DNA of 64,000 bases from JAENVU01 sp038250905 (lineage in GTDB: Bacteria; Actinomycetota; Acidimicrobiia; IMCC26256; JAENVU01), in the NCBI GenBank assembly GCA_038250905.1, contig JBBSBV010000004.1, positions 104,044-168,043 of the forward strand, written 5' to 3'. Shown here piece by piece: positions 6,605-14,572 of this stretch (within the stretch, counting starts at the first letter, position 1; every line of letters starts with the position of its first letter). Below the pieces are notes generated by a model that saw nothing but the letters and a program-made list of their open reading frames with translations, made no database searches and was not told the DNA's origin. The translations under genes and the position numbers were made by a program.

Positions 6605-8031
6605 GTGCCTACCTCGTGGGTGATCGGTTCCGAACCCATCTTCCCACTCGCCCAGCCGCCGATGACGGCGGAGAACAACCCGGCGCCGCCGCCGGCGTGC
6701 GCGATGAGCAGTCCGCCGTCGCGGAACTTGGGCAGGGTGGTGTCCGCGAGGCTGGTGGGCACGCCTTCGGCGATACCGCCCGCGCCGCGGATCAGTTCCG
6801 CACCGTCGATCTGGAGGAGTGCGTCGAGTTCCTCGCGGAACCGGGCCTTCGACCAGCCGGCCTCCTCGTAGACCCGGAGATGGTCGGGCGTGATGATCAA
6901 CATCGCGTCGAACGCGATCGGCAACTTCGGGTGGGTCGTGGCGCGCAGGCAGACCGCGAGGCTCCGGGTCAGCGACTCGGGAGTCCGCGAGAGTTGATCG
7001 GCGATCCCGCGTACCCCCTCACCCGCGAACAAGGTGACGGTGTTCGTGTCCGCGCGGTAGCCGCGCTCCACGTGCATCGGTTCCCAGTACGCGTCCTCGT
7101 GCTCGGCGAAACAGCACGTGAACTTGCCGGGCTGGCCGAGGGTCGCCCGGTCGACCTCACCGGGCCGTCCACCTCCGACGTTGCGAATCACCAGTTGCAA
7201 CGCTCGTCCGATGGTGGCGTTGGCCCGGTTGCCCGGGCCGAGCGCGTTGATCCCGCTGTTCATCCCGATGGCGCGGGTGATCGGACCGTTGACGACGATC
7301 ACCGGTCCGCTGAACCAGGTGGTCGCCAGCAGCCCGTGCATGTTGAACGCATCGGTGCACGCGGCTTCGACCGCGGCGATGACCACCGGCAGGTATTCCG
7401 GCCGACAGCCCGCCATCACCGCGTTGATCGCGATCTTCTCGACGGTGCACTCGACGAGATCGGGCGGGATCACGGCGACGACGTCGTCGGGGCGGCGCGT
7501 CGTGCCGGTCAGCATCCGCACGACACGCGCCGCGGTCGGCGGCACCAGGGGCAGTCCATCGGACCAGCCCCGGTCGTACATTGCTTCCGCGTCGTCCTCC
7601 TCGGCGCCGAGCGTCACCCGCCGGGCGCGGAGATGCTGCTCGCCCTCGCGGGTCGCGCGCGCGGCCGCCACTGCCGGGTCCTGCGTTCGTGAGCCACATC
7701 CGGGGCGGTGGGGTGGCAGGTCGGCCCCGAGGGGTTCGAGCCCGGTGAGTTCGGCCCACCGGTCCCGACTCCAGCCCACGGTCCGCGCCACCTCGACGCC
7801 GTCGACGATGCGCAGGAGCGTGGGGACGGTGTCGAGATCGAGGGTGAAGCTCACGTCGAGATCACGGTCGTCGATCGCGCCGCCGATCGCCTCGGGGAAC
7901 GTGGGGTCGTCCTGCGAGTAGACGGTCAGTGGCTCGGTGCCGCGAGTCCGCAGTTCGGCGAGGACCGGCGCGACCAGTGCACAGGTGGGGCAGTCACGTT
8001 TGACGACTGCGATCAGTCCGTCGGGAAGCAC
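6601..8031 (-). CDS. Thioredoxin-fold / UGSC-associated two-domain protein
   Basis: A 476-residue protein. Residues 1 to about 100 look like a thioredoxin fold: active site CPTC at 14-17 and a TVP cis-proline segment at 68-70. After a GCGSRTQDP segment (111-119) comes a large second domain starting with RGWSDGLPLVPPT (154-166), a motif I associate with proteins encoded beside UGSC genes, with several conserved Cys (CTVEK, CRPEY, CTDAF, CCFAEH). It probably exchanges reducing equivalents with the selenoprotein, whose start it overlaps by 4 nt. Start is GTG 8031, supported by a promoter whose -10 box lies 6 nt upstream. Reaction unknown; pairing with the selenoprotein is inference from operon structure. 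Confidence 0.75.
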   Translation of the reverse strand: MLPDGLIAVVKRDCPTCALVAPVLAELRTRGTEPLTVYSQDDPTFPEAIGGAIDDRDLDVSFTLDLDTVPTLLRIVDGVEVARTVGWSRDRWAELTGLEPLGADLPPHRPGCGSRTQDPAVAAARATREGEQHLRARRVTLGAEEDDAEAMYDRGWSDGLPLVPPTAARVVRMLTGTTRRPDDVVAVIPPDLVECTVEKIAINAVMAGCRPEYLPVVIAAVEAACTDAFNMHGLLATTWFSGPVIVVNGPITRAIGMNSGINALGPGNRANATIGRALQLVIRNVGGGRPGEVDRATLGQPGKFTCCFAEHEDAYWEPMHVERGYRADTNTVTLFAGEGVRGIADQLSRTPESLTRSLAVCLRATTHPKLPIAFDAMLIITPDHLRVYEEAGWSKARFREELDALLQIDGAELIRGAGGIAEGVPTSLADTTLPKFRDGGLLIAHAGGGAGLFSAVIGGWASGKMGSEPITHEVGT

Positions 8032-8037
8032 TGGCGC

Positions 8038-8077
8038 AGCATCACGGGTGCCCGACCCGGCGTCAACCCGGCGTCAA
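8038..8077 (-). promoter_or_regulatory. Promoter of the selenoprotein operon with duplicated -35 region
   Basis: The 11-base unit TTGACGCCGGG occurs twice in tandem (8077-8067 and 8066-8056, leftward), giving two TTGACG -35 boxes. The second is 17 nt from GATGCT (8043-8038), a fair -10 box that is in turn 6 nt from the GTG start at 8031, so the mRNA would be leaderless. Confidence 0.5.
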
Positions 8078-8100
8078 CCTGGTGTGGTCGCGCGTACCGG

Positions 8101-9252
8101 TCAGCCGGCGAGGCGCTCGATGACGAAGTCGATCGCCCGGGTGAGCGTCGCGATGTCGTCGGGCTCGACCGCGGGGAACATCCCGATGCGCAGCTGGTTG
8201 CGCCCCAACTTGCGGTAGGGCTCGGTGTCGACGATCCCGTTCGCCCGCAGGGTCTTGGCGATGGCCGCGGCGTCGATCGACTCGGCGAAGTCGATGGTGC
8301 CGACCACCGGGCTGCGCTCGTCGGGCTTCTCCACGTACGGCATCGCGACGGGCGATGCCTCGGCCCAGCCGTAGAGGATCTCCGCGCTGCGGTCGCACCG
8401 CCCGGCGGTCCACTCGAGGCCGCCGCCGGCGAGCATCCAGTCGATCTGCTCGGCGAGCAGGAACAGGGTGGCGAGCGCGGGGGTGTTGTAGGTCTGGTCG
8501 AGCCGCGACTGGTCGAGCGCGATCCCGAGATCGAGGCTGGCCGGCACCCAGCGGTCGGTGGCGGCGATCCGCTCGATGCGCGCCGCCGCGGCGGGTGAGA
8601 TCGCGGCGAGCCACAGGCCGCCGTCGCCGCCGAAGCACTTCTGGGGCGCGAAGTAGTACGCGTCGGTCTGGGTCGGGTCGAACCGCACTCCGCCGGCCGC
8701 AGAGGTGGCGTCGACGAGGACGAGCTGCTCGGCGGTCGCACCGTCGGGTCGCCGGATGGGCAATGCGACGCCGGTGGACGTCTCGTTGTGGGGCCAGCAG
8801 TACGCATCGACGGTGGCGCTCGCCTCGGGGCTGGGATGGGTCCCGGGCGCGCTCTCGATGACCTCGGGATCGTCGAGGTGGGGCGCGGTGCGGGTGACGG
8901 TCGCGAACTTGGAGGAGAACTCGCCGCAGACCACGTGCTGGCTGCGGGACTCGATCAGTCCGAAGCTGGCGGCGTCCCAGAACGCAGTGGAACCGCCGTT
9001 GCCGAGGATCACCTCGTAACCGTCGGGCAGTGAGAAGAGTTCGGCGATCCCGGCGCGGACCCGGCCGACGACCGATTTCACCGTGGCCTGCCGGTGACTG
9101 GTGCCGAGGTAGTCGCCCGCCCGGCCCGCGAGGGCCTCGACGGCGGCGACCCGGACCTTCGACGGCCCGGAACCGAACCGGCCGTCGGCGGGCCGGAGTT
9201 CGGGTGGGAGGACGATGGCGGTGAGATCGGTCATGGGGGGGTCGGTGGTCAC
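8101..9252 (-). CDS. serC: Phosphoserine transaminase
   Basis: A 383-residue class V aminotransferase of the actinobacterial/archaeal SerC type. It begins LPPELRPADGRFGSGPSKVR, the usual start of this group, has GNGGSTAFWD for cofactor phosphate binding (84-93), an HNETSTG segment (155-161) and the PLP lysine Lys205 in APQKCFGGDGG. It converts 3-phosphohydroxypyruvate and glutamate to phosphoserine in serine biosynthesis (and can serve pyridoxal synthesis in some bacteria). The GTG start at 9252 is supported by a TAATCT -10 box 6 nt upstream, i.e. a leaderless gene whose promoter overlaps the end of the cytochrome gene. serA and serB are not in this window. Confidence 0.93.
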   Translation of the reverse strand: MTTDPPMTDLTAIVLPPELRPADGRFGSGPSKVRVAAVEALAGRAGDYLGTSHRQATVKSVVGRVRAGIAELFSLPDGYEVILGNGGSTAFWDAASFGLIESRSQHVVCGEFSSKFATVTRTAPHLDDPEVIESAPGTHPSPEASATVDAYCWPHNETSTGVALPIRRPDGATAEQLVLVDATSAAGGVRFDPTQTDAYYFAPQKCFGGDGGLWLAAISPAAAARIERIAATDRWVPASLDLGIALDQSRLDQTYNTPALATLFLLAEQIDWMLAGGGLEWTAGRCDRSAEILYGWAEASPVAMPYVEKPDERSPVVGTIDFAESIDAAAIAKTLRANGIVDTEPYRKLGRNQLRIGMFPAVEPDDIATLTRAIDFVIERLAG

Positions 9253-9258
9253 CCGTCG

Positions 9259-9264
9259 AGATTA
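9259..9264 (-). promoter_or_regulatory. -10 box (TAATCT) for leaderless serC
   Basis: TAATCT is followed by CGACGG and then GTG 9252. It overlaps the stop codon of the upstream cytochrome b gene (9262-9264), so serC can be expressed independently of the cytochrome operon. Confidence 0.6.
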
Positions 9265-9918
9265 CGCGTCGACCGGGCTGGGGGTCGGGGTAGTAGCCGT
9301 GTGTTCCTCGGCATACCAGGCCGGTCGGTGGTGCTTCGCCCAGGATGTCGAGACCGTGCCGACGGTCATGCCCCGCAGGGACTCGAGGTCGCGGAAGGCG
9401 AGCACGATGTGGCCGAAGACGGTGATCCAGATCAGCACGCCGAACCACTGGTGGACGAAGTCGGCGCCGGTGCGGATGTCGGTCGAGAACGACTGGTTCC
9501 AGTACATGATCGAACCAGTCGCGGCGAGGACGAGGGCGGCGGCGGGGACGAAGGCCGCGTTCAGCTTCTGGCCCGGGTTGAACTTCCCGAGCCGCACCGT
9601 GCGGTCCTTGGCGAACGATTTCATCCAACGGACGTCGTCGCGCGACCACCGGTTGATCCGCCGCGCGTCGGCGCGCAGCGAGCGGCCCCACCGGGGGATC
9701 ACCGCGATCGCGAACGCGACCACGATGCCGAGGCCCGAGTACACGTGCACCGCGCGGACCGCCTCGCGATCGGGGATCAGCGATTGCCCCCAGCCGAAGT
9801 AGAACATCGCGCCGGTGCTCATCGTGATGGTGAAGAGCGTGGCGTTCACCCAGTGGGCGATGCGTTCGACCCGGGTGAAGCGCGGCACCCGCGTGGCCGG
9901 CTCAGGTCTGCTGATCAT
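9262..9918 (-). CDS. Membrane cytochrome b subunit (formate dehydrogenase gamma/b561 type)
   Basis: A 218-residue integral membrane protein with four hydrophobic segments (about 24-44, 58-78, 122-140, 157-177). Histidines placed to bind two b hemes are His22 (RIAHW), His58 (AVHVYSG), His156 (FVHQWFG) and His170 (FGHIVLA). The pattern fits the di-heme cytochrome b family of formate dehydrogenase gamma and Ni-hydrogenase anchor subunits. Its start lies 17 nt inside the molybdopterin oxidoreductase gene, so the two are co-translated and probably form a membrane oxidoreductase passing electrons to or from the quinone pool. The C-terminus is a short Thr/Pro tail. Confidence 0.85.
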   Translation of the reverse strand: MISRPEPATRVPRFTRVERIAHWVNATLFTITMSTGAMFYFGWGQSLIPDREAVRAVHVYSGLGIVVAFAIAVIPRWGRSLRADARRINRWSRDDVRWMKSFAKDRTVRLGKFNPGQKLNAAFVPAAALVLAATGSIMYWNQSFSTDIRTGADFVHQWFGVLIWITVFGHIVLAFRDLESLRGMTVGTVSTSWAKHHRPAWYAEEHTATTPTPSPVDA

Positions 9919-10630
9919 TACGTCCGTTCGACTCGCCGACCCACGCGTCGATGTCGTAGCCGCGGTCCTCCCAGTAGCCGGGGATCACCGAGTCGACGAC
10001 CTCGATGCCATCGAGCCATTTCACGGACTTGTAGCCGTACATCGGCGCCACGTAGAGGCGGACCGGTCCGCCGTGGTCGCTCGACACCGGTTTGCCGTCG
10101 AGTTCGTACGCGACGATGACGTCGTCGCGCCGGGCCTGTTCCATCGTGAGGCTCTCCGTGTACGTGCCGTCGAAGCTGGTGAGCCGGAGCGCCTTGCCCT
10201 CCGGTTTCACGCCGGCGCGGTCGAGCAGGTCGGCAACCCGGACGCCGCGCCACTTCACCCCGAGCACCCGCCAGCCGGTCACACACTGGAAGTCGCGATC
10301 GAGCTTCGTCGGCGGCATGGCCTTCAGCGCTTCGTAGGTGAGGGTGAAGGGCTGGTCCACGAGGCCGCCCACGCGGAGGCGGTACTCGGCGGTGGATCGG
10401 CTCGGGTAGCCGTCGGTGACGGTGTAGTAGCGCCACCCGCCACCACCCGGGAGGATGCCGAGCAGTCCGGTTTTGTCGTCCTTGGCGATGCGCTGGAGCC
10501 AGTTCGAGACGGTCGAACCGGTGAAGATGCCGACGGTGCCGATGCCCAGGAGACCGATGAAGACCCGCCGCCCGACCGGGGTGCCGCGCTCGGCCGGCTC
10601 CGGTTCGCTCGTCACTTCGTCTTCGGCCAC
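9902..10630 (-). CDS. Membrane-anchored molybdopterin-dependent oxidoreductase (sulfite oxidase fold)
   Basis: A 242-residue protein of the oxidoreductase molybdopterin-binding (SUOX/MsrP) family. Residues 21-41 (RRVFIGLLGIGTVGIFTG) form a twin-Arg-like signal or anchor. The catalytic domain covers about 85-230; Cys116 in RDFQCVTGW is the expected molybdenum ligand, and SDHGGPVRLYVAPMYGYKSVKW is characteristic of the fold. It is encoded just ahead of, and overlapping, a di-heme cytochrome b, an arrangement like MsrP-MsrQ, although the partner here is a different cytochrome family. Substrate could be methionine sulfoxide, sulfite or another small oxyanion. GTG start at 10630 is set by a TACCCT box 6 nt upstream. 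Confidence 0.85.
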   Translation of the reverse strand: MAEDEVTSEPEPAERGTPVGRRVFIGLLGIGTVGIFTGSTVSNWLQRIAKDDKTGLLGILPGGGGWRYYTVTDGYPSRSTAEYRLRVGGLVDQPFTLTYEALKAMPPTKLDRDFQCVTGWRVLGVKWRGVRVADLLDRAGVKPEGKALRLTSFDGTYTESLTMEQARRDDVIVAYELDGKPVSSDHGGPVRLYVAPMYGYKSVKWLDGIEVVDSVIPGYWEDRGYDIDAWVGESNGRNDQQT

Positions 10631-10636
10631 GGTTCC

Positions 10637-10642
10637 AGGGTA
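10637..10642 (-). promoter_or_regulatory. -10 box (TACCCT) for the molybdoenzyme operon
   Basis: TACCCT, then GGAACC, then the GTG start at 10630, the spacing of a leaderless transcript. Confidence 0.55.
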
Positions 10643-10702
10643 GAGGCCGGTTCGCCGGGACTTGTCGCGGTGCTCCTTACGATCCGGGGAACTTCAACGG
10701 GG

Positions 10703-12109
10703 TTACTCGACCCCGATCGCGACGACCTCGGCGAACGACTGCTCGAGACAGCTCATGAACAGCGTCCGGTCGGGAACCGCGACCGAGTCGAGGTTCACGC
10801 CGATGCAGCACGTCCCACAGTGGGACAGCAACGTGATGTTGATGGCGGCACCCGACAGCGGGCCGAACGCGTACATGCGCGCGAGCTCGGCCCCGCCGGC
10901 GAAGATGGGGAACGGCGCACCCGGCACGTTCGACGTCACGAAGTCGGCGCCCTTGAGCATCGAGCCGAAGATCGCGGTGGTGACGGTGGTGGGCAACTGG
11001 TTCAACACCCCGGCCAGGGCATCGGTCAGGGTCACCGCGGGTTCGTCGCGCACGATCCGGGCGAGGCGTCCGATCTCGACGATCCGCTCGGCCGGGTCCT
11101 TGATCATCATGGGCACGAGGAAGCGCGCCGGGGTGAAGTGGTTGCCGCCGAGATGCGCCGACGATTCCCGGAGGTTGATCGGCATGACCATCCGCAGGTC
11201 GTCGACGTGCTCGCCGTGGAACTCGTGGTACTTCGCGAGACCACCGATGACCGCGGCGACGAACGCGTCGTTCAGCGAGCCGCCGGCGGCCTTCCCCGCG
11301 CGCTTGAGGTCGTCGAGGGGAACGTCGAGCACGCCGAGGCTGCGCGCCAACGTGCGGGCCCGCATCAACGGGGAGTGGGGCGTGGTGGCCGGCGCCAGGT
11401 AGCGCGCGACGGAACTGCCGACCTCGAGGGCCTGCGCGGTGGTCTCCCGCGGGTGTCGGGCCATCGCGTTGGAGGCCTGCCACACATCGATCACCGATCG
11501 GCGCGCCATGCCGAAGATCCGACGCCGCCGGTGGCTGAGCGACTTGATGACGAGGTCGGTGGGACCGAAGGTCGGGATGGCCTCGACCTCGTCGAGCGGG
11601 CCCTGGTCGGCCGGTTCCCGCTCGAAGTCGAAGAGCATGAGCAGGAGCTTCATCCCGCCGACACCGTCGGTCATCGAGTGGTGCACCTTCATGACGAACG
11701 CGCAGCGGCCGCCCTCGAGTCCCTCGACGAGCGTGTACTCCCAGAGCGGGCGGGCGCGGTCGAAACCGGCCATGGTGGCGTTGCGCGCGATGTCGAAGAC
11801 CGCCGCGTCGGTCGGCTCGCACACCCGTACCCGGCGCAGGTGGTACGCGAGGTCGAAGTGGTCGTCGCCCGACCAGTGCGGCGGTCCCATCCGCAGCAGG
11901 GGAGTGGCGACCCGCTGCCGCATCCGCGGGATGAGCCACGAGCCCCGCTCGATCCGGGCCACGAGCGTGTTCCAGTCCGGTGCCCGATCGAAGAAGAGCA
12001 CGGTGACGATCGTCGAGCGGAGCAGCGGGTCCTTCTCGATGTTCCACATCAGCGCGTCGGAGTCGCTCATGTGCGCTTCGAAGCGCTCGGCGTCCTGGAG
12101 TCGGGGCAT
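10703..12109 (-). CDS. Wax ester synthase/diacylglycerol O-acyltransferase (WS/DGAT)
   Basis: A 468-residue WS/DGAT family protein of full length. It begins with the family-typical LSxxDALMW-like segment (SDSDALMWNIEK, 16-27), carries the catalytic HHxxxDG motif at 143-149 (HHSMTDG), and later PINLRESSAHLGGN and NVPGAPFPIFAGGAEL, both characteristic of the C-terminal domain. The enzyme condenses acyl-CoA with diacylglycerol or fatty alcohol to make triacylglycerol or wax ester at the membrane, storage lipids common in actinobacteria. A GGGAGA ribosome site precedes ATG 12109. It is a single gene between the molybdoenzyme operon and a crotonase; both neighbours are separately promoted. Confidence 0.93.
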   Translation of the reverse strand: MPRLQDAERFEAHMSDSDALMWNIEKDPLLRSTIVTVLFFDRAPDWNTLVARIERGSWLIPRMRQRVATPLLRMGPPHWSGDDHFDLAYHLRRVRVCEPTDAAVFDIARNATMAGFDRARPLWEYTLVEGLEGGRCAFVMKVHHSMTDGVGGMKLLLMLFDFEREPADQGPLDEVEAIPTFGPTDLVIKSLSHRRRRIFGMARRSVIDVWQASNAMARHPRETTAQALEVGSSVARYLAPATTPHSPLMRARTLARSLGVLDVPLDDLKRAGKAAGGSLNDAFVAAVIGGLAKYHEFHGEHVDDLRMVMPINLRESSAHLGGNHFTPARFLVPMMIKDPAERIVEIGRLARIVRDEPAVTLTDALAGVLNQLPTTVTTAIFGSMLKGADFVTSNVPGAPFPIFAGGAELARMYAFGPLSGAAINITLLSHCGTCCIGVNLDSVAVPDRTLFMSCLEQSFAEVVAIGVE

Positions 12110-12201
12110 TGCGCTCTCCCTACGCGGCGAAACCCCGATGCTACGGGATCACCCGCTCATCGGGTATCCGGGCAGTCGCCGCGTCGGCCCCGCGATCTTG
12201 G

Positions 12202-12975
12202 TCAGTCGGTCTGGTCGCGGCCCCGACCGATGACCGAACCGCGTCGGCGCCCGATCTCCTCGGGGTCGAGGCGCCAGGCCCGGAAGTAGGACTGCTCGTT
12301 GTCGATGCTCTCGGCGACCGTCACCTTCTCGTTGAGGTCGTACAGCTGCTTCAGGTTCCGGACCGCGGCCTGGTCGTTGCCGGCGATGTCGACGGCGAGT
12401 TGCTGGGCCGTCGGCAGCAGGTCGGTGTGCGGGACCACGTGGTTCACCAAGCCGGCGGCGAGGGCGTCGGTCGCGCTGAGGAAGTTGCCGGTGAGACTCA
12501 TCTCCCGGGCCCGTCGGAAGCCGACGGCGGCGGGCAGGAACACGCTCATCCCACCCGCGGGCATGACCCCCACCCGGGCGTGGGTGTCGCCGAAGAACGC
12601 CTGCTCCGACGCGACGAGGAAGTCGCACGCGAGGGCGAGCTCGAACCCACCGGTGACGCACGCGCCGTTGATCGCCCCGATCACCGGTTTGGTCGCGTGC
12701 CACAGCGCGGCGAACGGACTCACCCGTGCGTCGTCGGCGCCCCCCACGAGGTTCTTGCCACCGTCGGCCAGTTCCCGGAGGTCGAGCCCGGCACAGAAGG
12801 CGGGATCGGCGCCGGTGAGGACGACCACGTCGACGTCGGTGTCGGCCTCCGCGTCGAGGAGCGCCGCGCCGAGTTCGACCTGCAGCGCGACGTTCAGCGC
12901 GTTGCGGGATTCGGGTCGGTTCAGGGTGATCGTGCGGACCCGGTCGACGGTGGCGACGATGGTGAGTTCGGTCAT
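12202..12975 (-). CDS. Enoyl-CoA hydratase/isomerase family protein
   Basis: A 257-residue crotonase-fold protein: LNRPESRNALN near the N-terminus, the oxyanion-hole segments ADPAFCAGLDL and INGACVTGGFELALACD, and a C-terminal helical trimerisation region. The stretch that in classical enoyl-CoA hydratases reads PEI...PGxGG is THARVGVMPAGGMS here, so the usual first catalytic Glu is not visible; hydratase activity is therefore uncertain and isomerase or another crotonase chemistry is possible. It sits among lipid-related genes. ATG 12975 follows a TACCCT box by 6 nt, indicating a leaderless mRNA. Confidence 0.88.
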   Translation of the reverse strand: MTELTIVATVDRVRTITLNRPESRNALNVALQVELGAALLDAEADTDVDVVVLTGADPAFCAGLDLRELADGGKNLVGGADDARVSPFAALWHATKPVIGAINGACVTGGFELALACDFLVASEQAFFGDTHARVGVMPAGGMSVFLPAAVGFRRAREMSLTGNFLSATDALAAGLVNHVVPHTDLLPTAQQLAVDIAGNDQAAVRNLKQLYDLNEKVTVAESIDNEQSYFRAWRLDPEEIGRRRGSVIGRGRDQTD

Positions 12976-12981
12976 CCGGGC

Positions 12982-12987
12982 AGGGTA
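12982..12987 (-). promoter_or_regulatory. -10 box (TACCCT) for the crotonase gene
   Basis: TACCCT, then GCCCGG, then ATG 12975; same spacing and sequence as at 10637-10642. Confidence 0.55.
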
Positions 12988-13000
12988 GAGCGCAACGGGC

Positions 13001-13726
13001 TCACGCGATCTCGTAGACGACCTTCACGTGGATCTGCATGTCCTGGGTCCCCGCCGAAACGGGAATCCCGGCCGACGCGTTGCGGGCCAGATCGGCCTGC
13101 GCGAACGAAACGCCCGTCGGAACCGGGTCTCGCTCCTCGACGATCGTGCGCACCGCGCCGAGATGCACGTGCGCGGCGGACGCGAGTTGCGCGGCCTGGT
13201 CGTGGGCGGCGACGACCGCTCGCGTGCGGGCCTGGCGGACGACGGGTCCGGTGTCCTCGATCGACAACTCGATCGAATCGACGCGGAGGTCGTCGCCCCC
13301 GAGCTTGGCCGCGGCGTCGATCACCTTGCCGGCGTTGGGCACGTCGTGGGTCTTGGCGGTCATGCGGGTGGAGACGGTGTAACCGGTGATGTGGCCGTGG
13401 TTGTCGAACGTGGGATACATCGAGATGTTGGACGTCTGGATGTCCCGCTCGGGTACGCCGACGAACTTCAGCGCGTTGGTCACGCCGTCGACGCGCTGCG
13501 CGTTGTTGGCCAACGCCTCGGTGGCGGAGGCACCCCGCGAGTCGGCGCCGAGCCGGATGACGGCGGTGTCCGGGACACCCGCCGCGGTGCCGGTGGAGCT
13601 GCCGGTGATCGTGCGGACCGGGCGATCGGATGCCGCATCGGCAGTGGCGGGGGAGCAGGCGGTGATCGCGAGCAACGCGGCGATCGATCCGAGGATGGGC
13701 AGGACACAGGTCGATCGCGGGTGCAT
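13001..13726 (-). CDS. SIMPL (DUF541) domain lipoprotein
   Basis: A 241-residue exported lipoprotein. The N-terminus MHPRSTCVLPILGSIAALLA ends in the lipobox ITAC (Cys24), which would be lipidated. The rest is a SIMPL/DUF541 domain: SSTGTAAGVPDTAVIRLG, repeated Ala-rich helices, then QTSNISMYPTFD and a final QDMQIHVKVVYEIA strand. Members form oligomeric rings in some bacteria, but the function is mostly unknown. ATG 13726 is chosen because GGAAGG lies 7 nt upstream and because the signal peptide begins there; the frame is open upstream but that sequence has no protein-like features. Divergent from the PH-like gene. Confidence 0.85.
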   Translation of the reverse strand: MHPRSTCVLPILGSIAALLAITACSPATADAASDRPVRTITGSSTGTAAGVPDTAVIRLGADSRGASATEALANNAQRVDGVTNALKFVGVPERDIQTSNISMYPTFDNHGHITGYTVSTRMTAKTHDVPNAGKVIDAAAKLGGDDLRVDSIELSIEDTGPVVRQARTRAVVAAHDQAAQLASAAHVHLGAVRTIVEERDPVPTGVSFAQADLARNASAGIPVSAGTQDMQIHVKVVYEIA

Positions 13727-13797
13727 GGCACACCTTCCGGGCAGCGTTCGGGACGCCGCTATGACGGTTGGCCGCCGCGCCCGGTTCCCGGAAGTTG

Positions 13798-13812
13798 TTG
13801 CACAGGTCGTGC
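13798..13812. promoter_or_regulatory. Copy of the palindromic core found upstream of the secreted protein gene
   Basis: The 15 bases at 13798-13812 (TTGCACAGGTCGTGC) are identical to 3543-3557. They include the GCAC/GTGC arms and the AGGTC centre, and lie in the divergent promoter region between the SIMPL lipoprotein and the PH-like protein. Could be a shared operator; a chance match of this length in 64 kb is also possible. Confidence 0.3.
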
Positions 13813-13866
13813 TGATTGCAGGCCCGGGTTGTGCTGACGGGCCATACCACCCACAATGGTTCCACG

Positions 13867-14403
13867 ATGCCTGAGCTGAGTGCCGATTCCACAGTCGCAC
13901 CCGCTCCGGTTGTCGCCCCTGACAACCGGCCGGCGAGTGGCCCGACGCTGACGCTCCGGCCGCGCCTGGTGTTCCGGTTGGCCGGACCCCTGTTGATCGT
14001 GCTCGGGGTGGCCGGTGTGGCCGCCGGATACCTCGCGGCCACCGCGATCGCGGTGATCGGCGTGTTCGGCCTGGTCGCCTGGCTCCAGCGAGTCTCGATC
14101 GACGAGCACCAGGTCGTCATCCGGGGTGTGCGCTCCTCGACCACCCTGCCCATCGACGCGATCGACGAGGTCCGGCTCCGGCGGGTCCCGTTCGGCCCCA
14201 AGCACGGGCTGCGCAAGAGCTATCGGTTCGGCCCGTTCTCGTCGACGCCCATCCGACTCCGGCTGATCCGCGCCGACGTCACCCTCGTGCAACTCACCGC
14301 CGTCTACTGGGAGGGCTGGGCCGGTCTGGTCCGCTACCTCCTCGCCGTTCCCGCGATCGATTCCGACAGCCGCACCCGCGGCCGCCTGGAGCGGTACGGC
14401 TGA
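13867..14403 (+). CDS. PH-like domain membrane protein
   Basis: A 178-residue protein with a Pro/Ala-rich N-terminus (1-28), two hydrophobic segments at about 35-72 (FRLAGPLLIVLGVAGVAAG and YLAATAIAVIGVFGLVAW), then a soluble beta-rich part beginning QRVSIDEHQVVIRGVRSSTT. That layout fits the bacterial PH-like (bPH2/YdbT-like) membrane proteins, in which a short membrane hairpin precedes a pleckstrin-like barrel. No enzyme motif is seen. Start at ATG 13867; a TTGTGC / CACAAT pair with a 17-nt spacer ends 9 nt before it and could be its promoter. Confidence 0.65.
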   Translation: MPELSADSTVAPAPVVAPDNRPASGPTLTLRPRLVFRLAGPLLIVLGVAGVAAGYLAATAIAVIGVFGLVAWLQRVSIDEHQVVIRGVRSSTTLPIDAIDEVRLRRVPFGPKHGLRKSYRFGPFSSTPIRLRLIRADVTLVQLTAVYWEGWAGLVRYLLAVPAIDSDSRTRGRLERYG

Positions 14404-14535
14404 CCTGTCGGGCCGTACGCTCACGCTCCTCCTCGTCATGCGTGACGGGAGGTTCGTTCCCGGCCTGCTTGCCTCCGCAAGCTCCGGCTCGGGGGTCCCG
14501 AACGATGACGCTCGATTCTTTGCGTTCCTGACCGC

Positions 14536-14567
14536 TTGCAATCTTCAACTCGGATATTTAGTATCCG
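14536..14567 (+). promoter_or_regulatory. Promoter and operator of the Rrf2-epimerase operon
   Basis: A -35 box TTGCAA (14536-14541) and a -10 box TAGTAT (14559-14564) are 17 nt apart. A perfect palindrome, arms CGGATA (14551-14556) and TATCCG (14562-14567), overlaps the -10 box. The GTG start of the regulator is 8 nt after the -10 box. The layout indicates autorepression by the Rrf2 protein and a leaderless mRNA. Confidence 0.7.
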
Positions 14568-14572
14568 GGTTT

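Noticed and set aside
13727..13900. N-terminal extension of the SIMPL lipoprotein
   Set aside because: The ribosome site and lipoprotein signal peptide place the start at 13726; the upstream residues have no protein features and would cross the divergent promoter.
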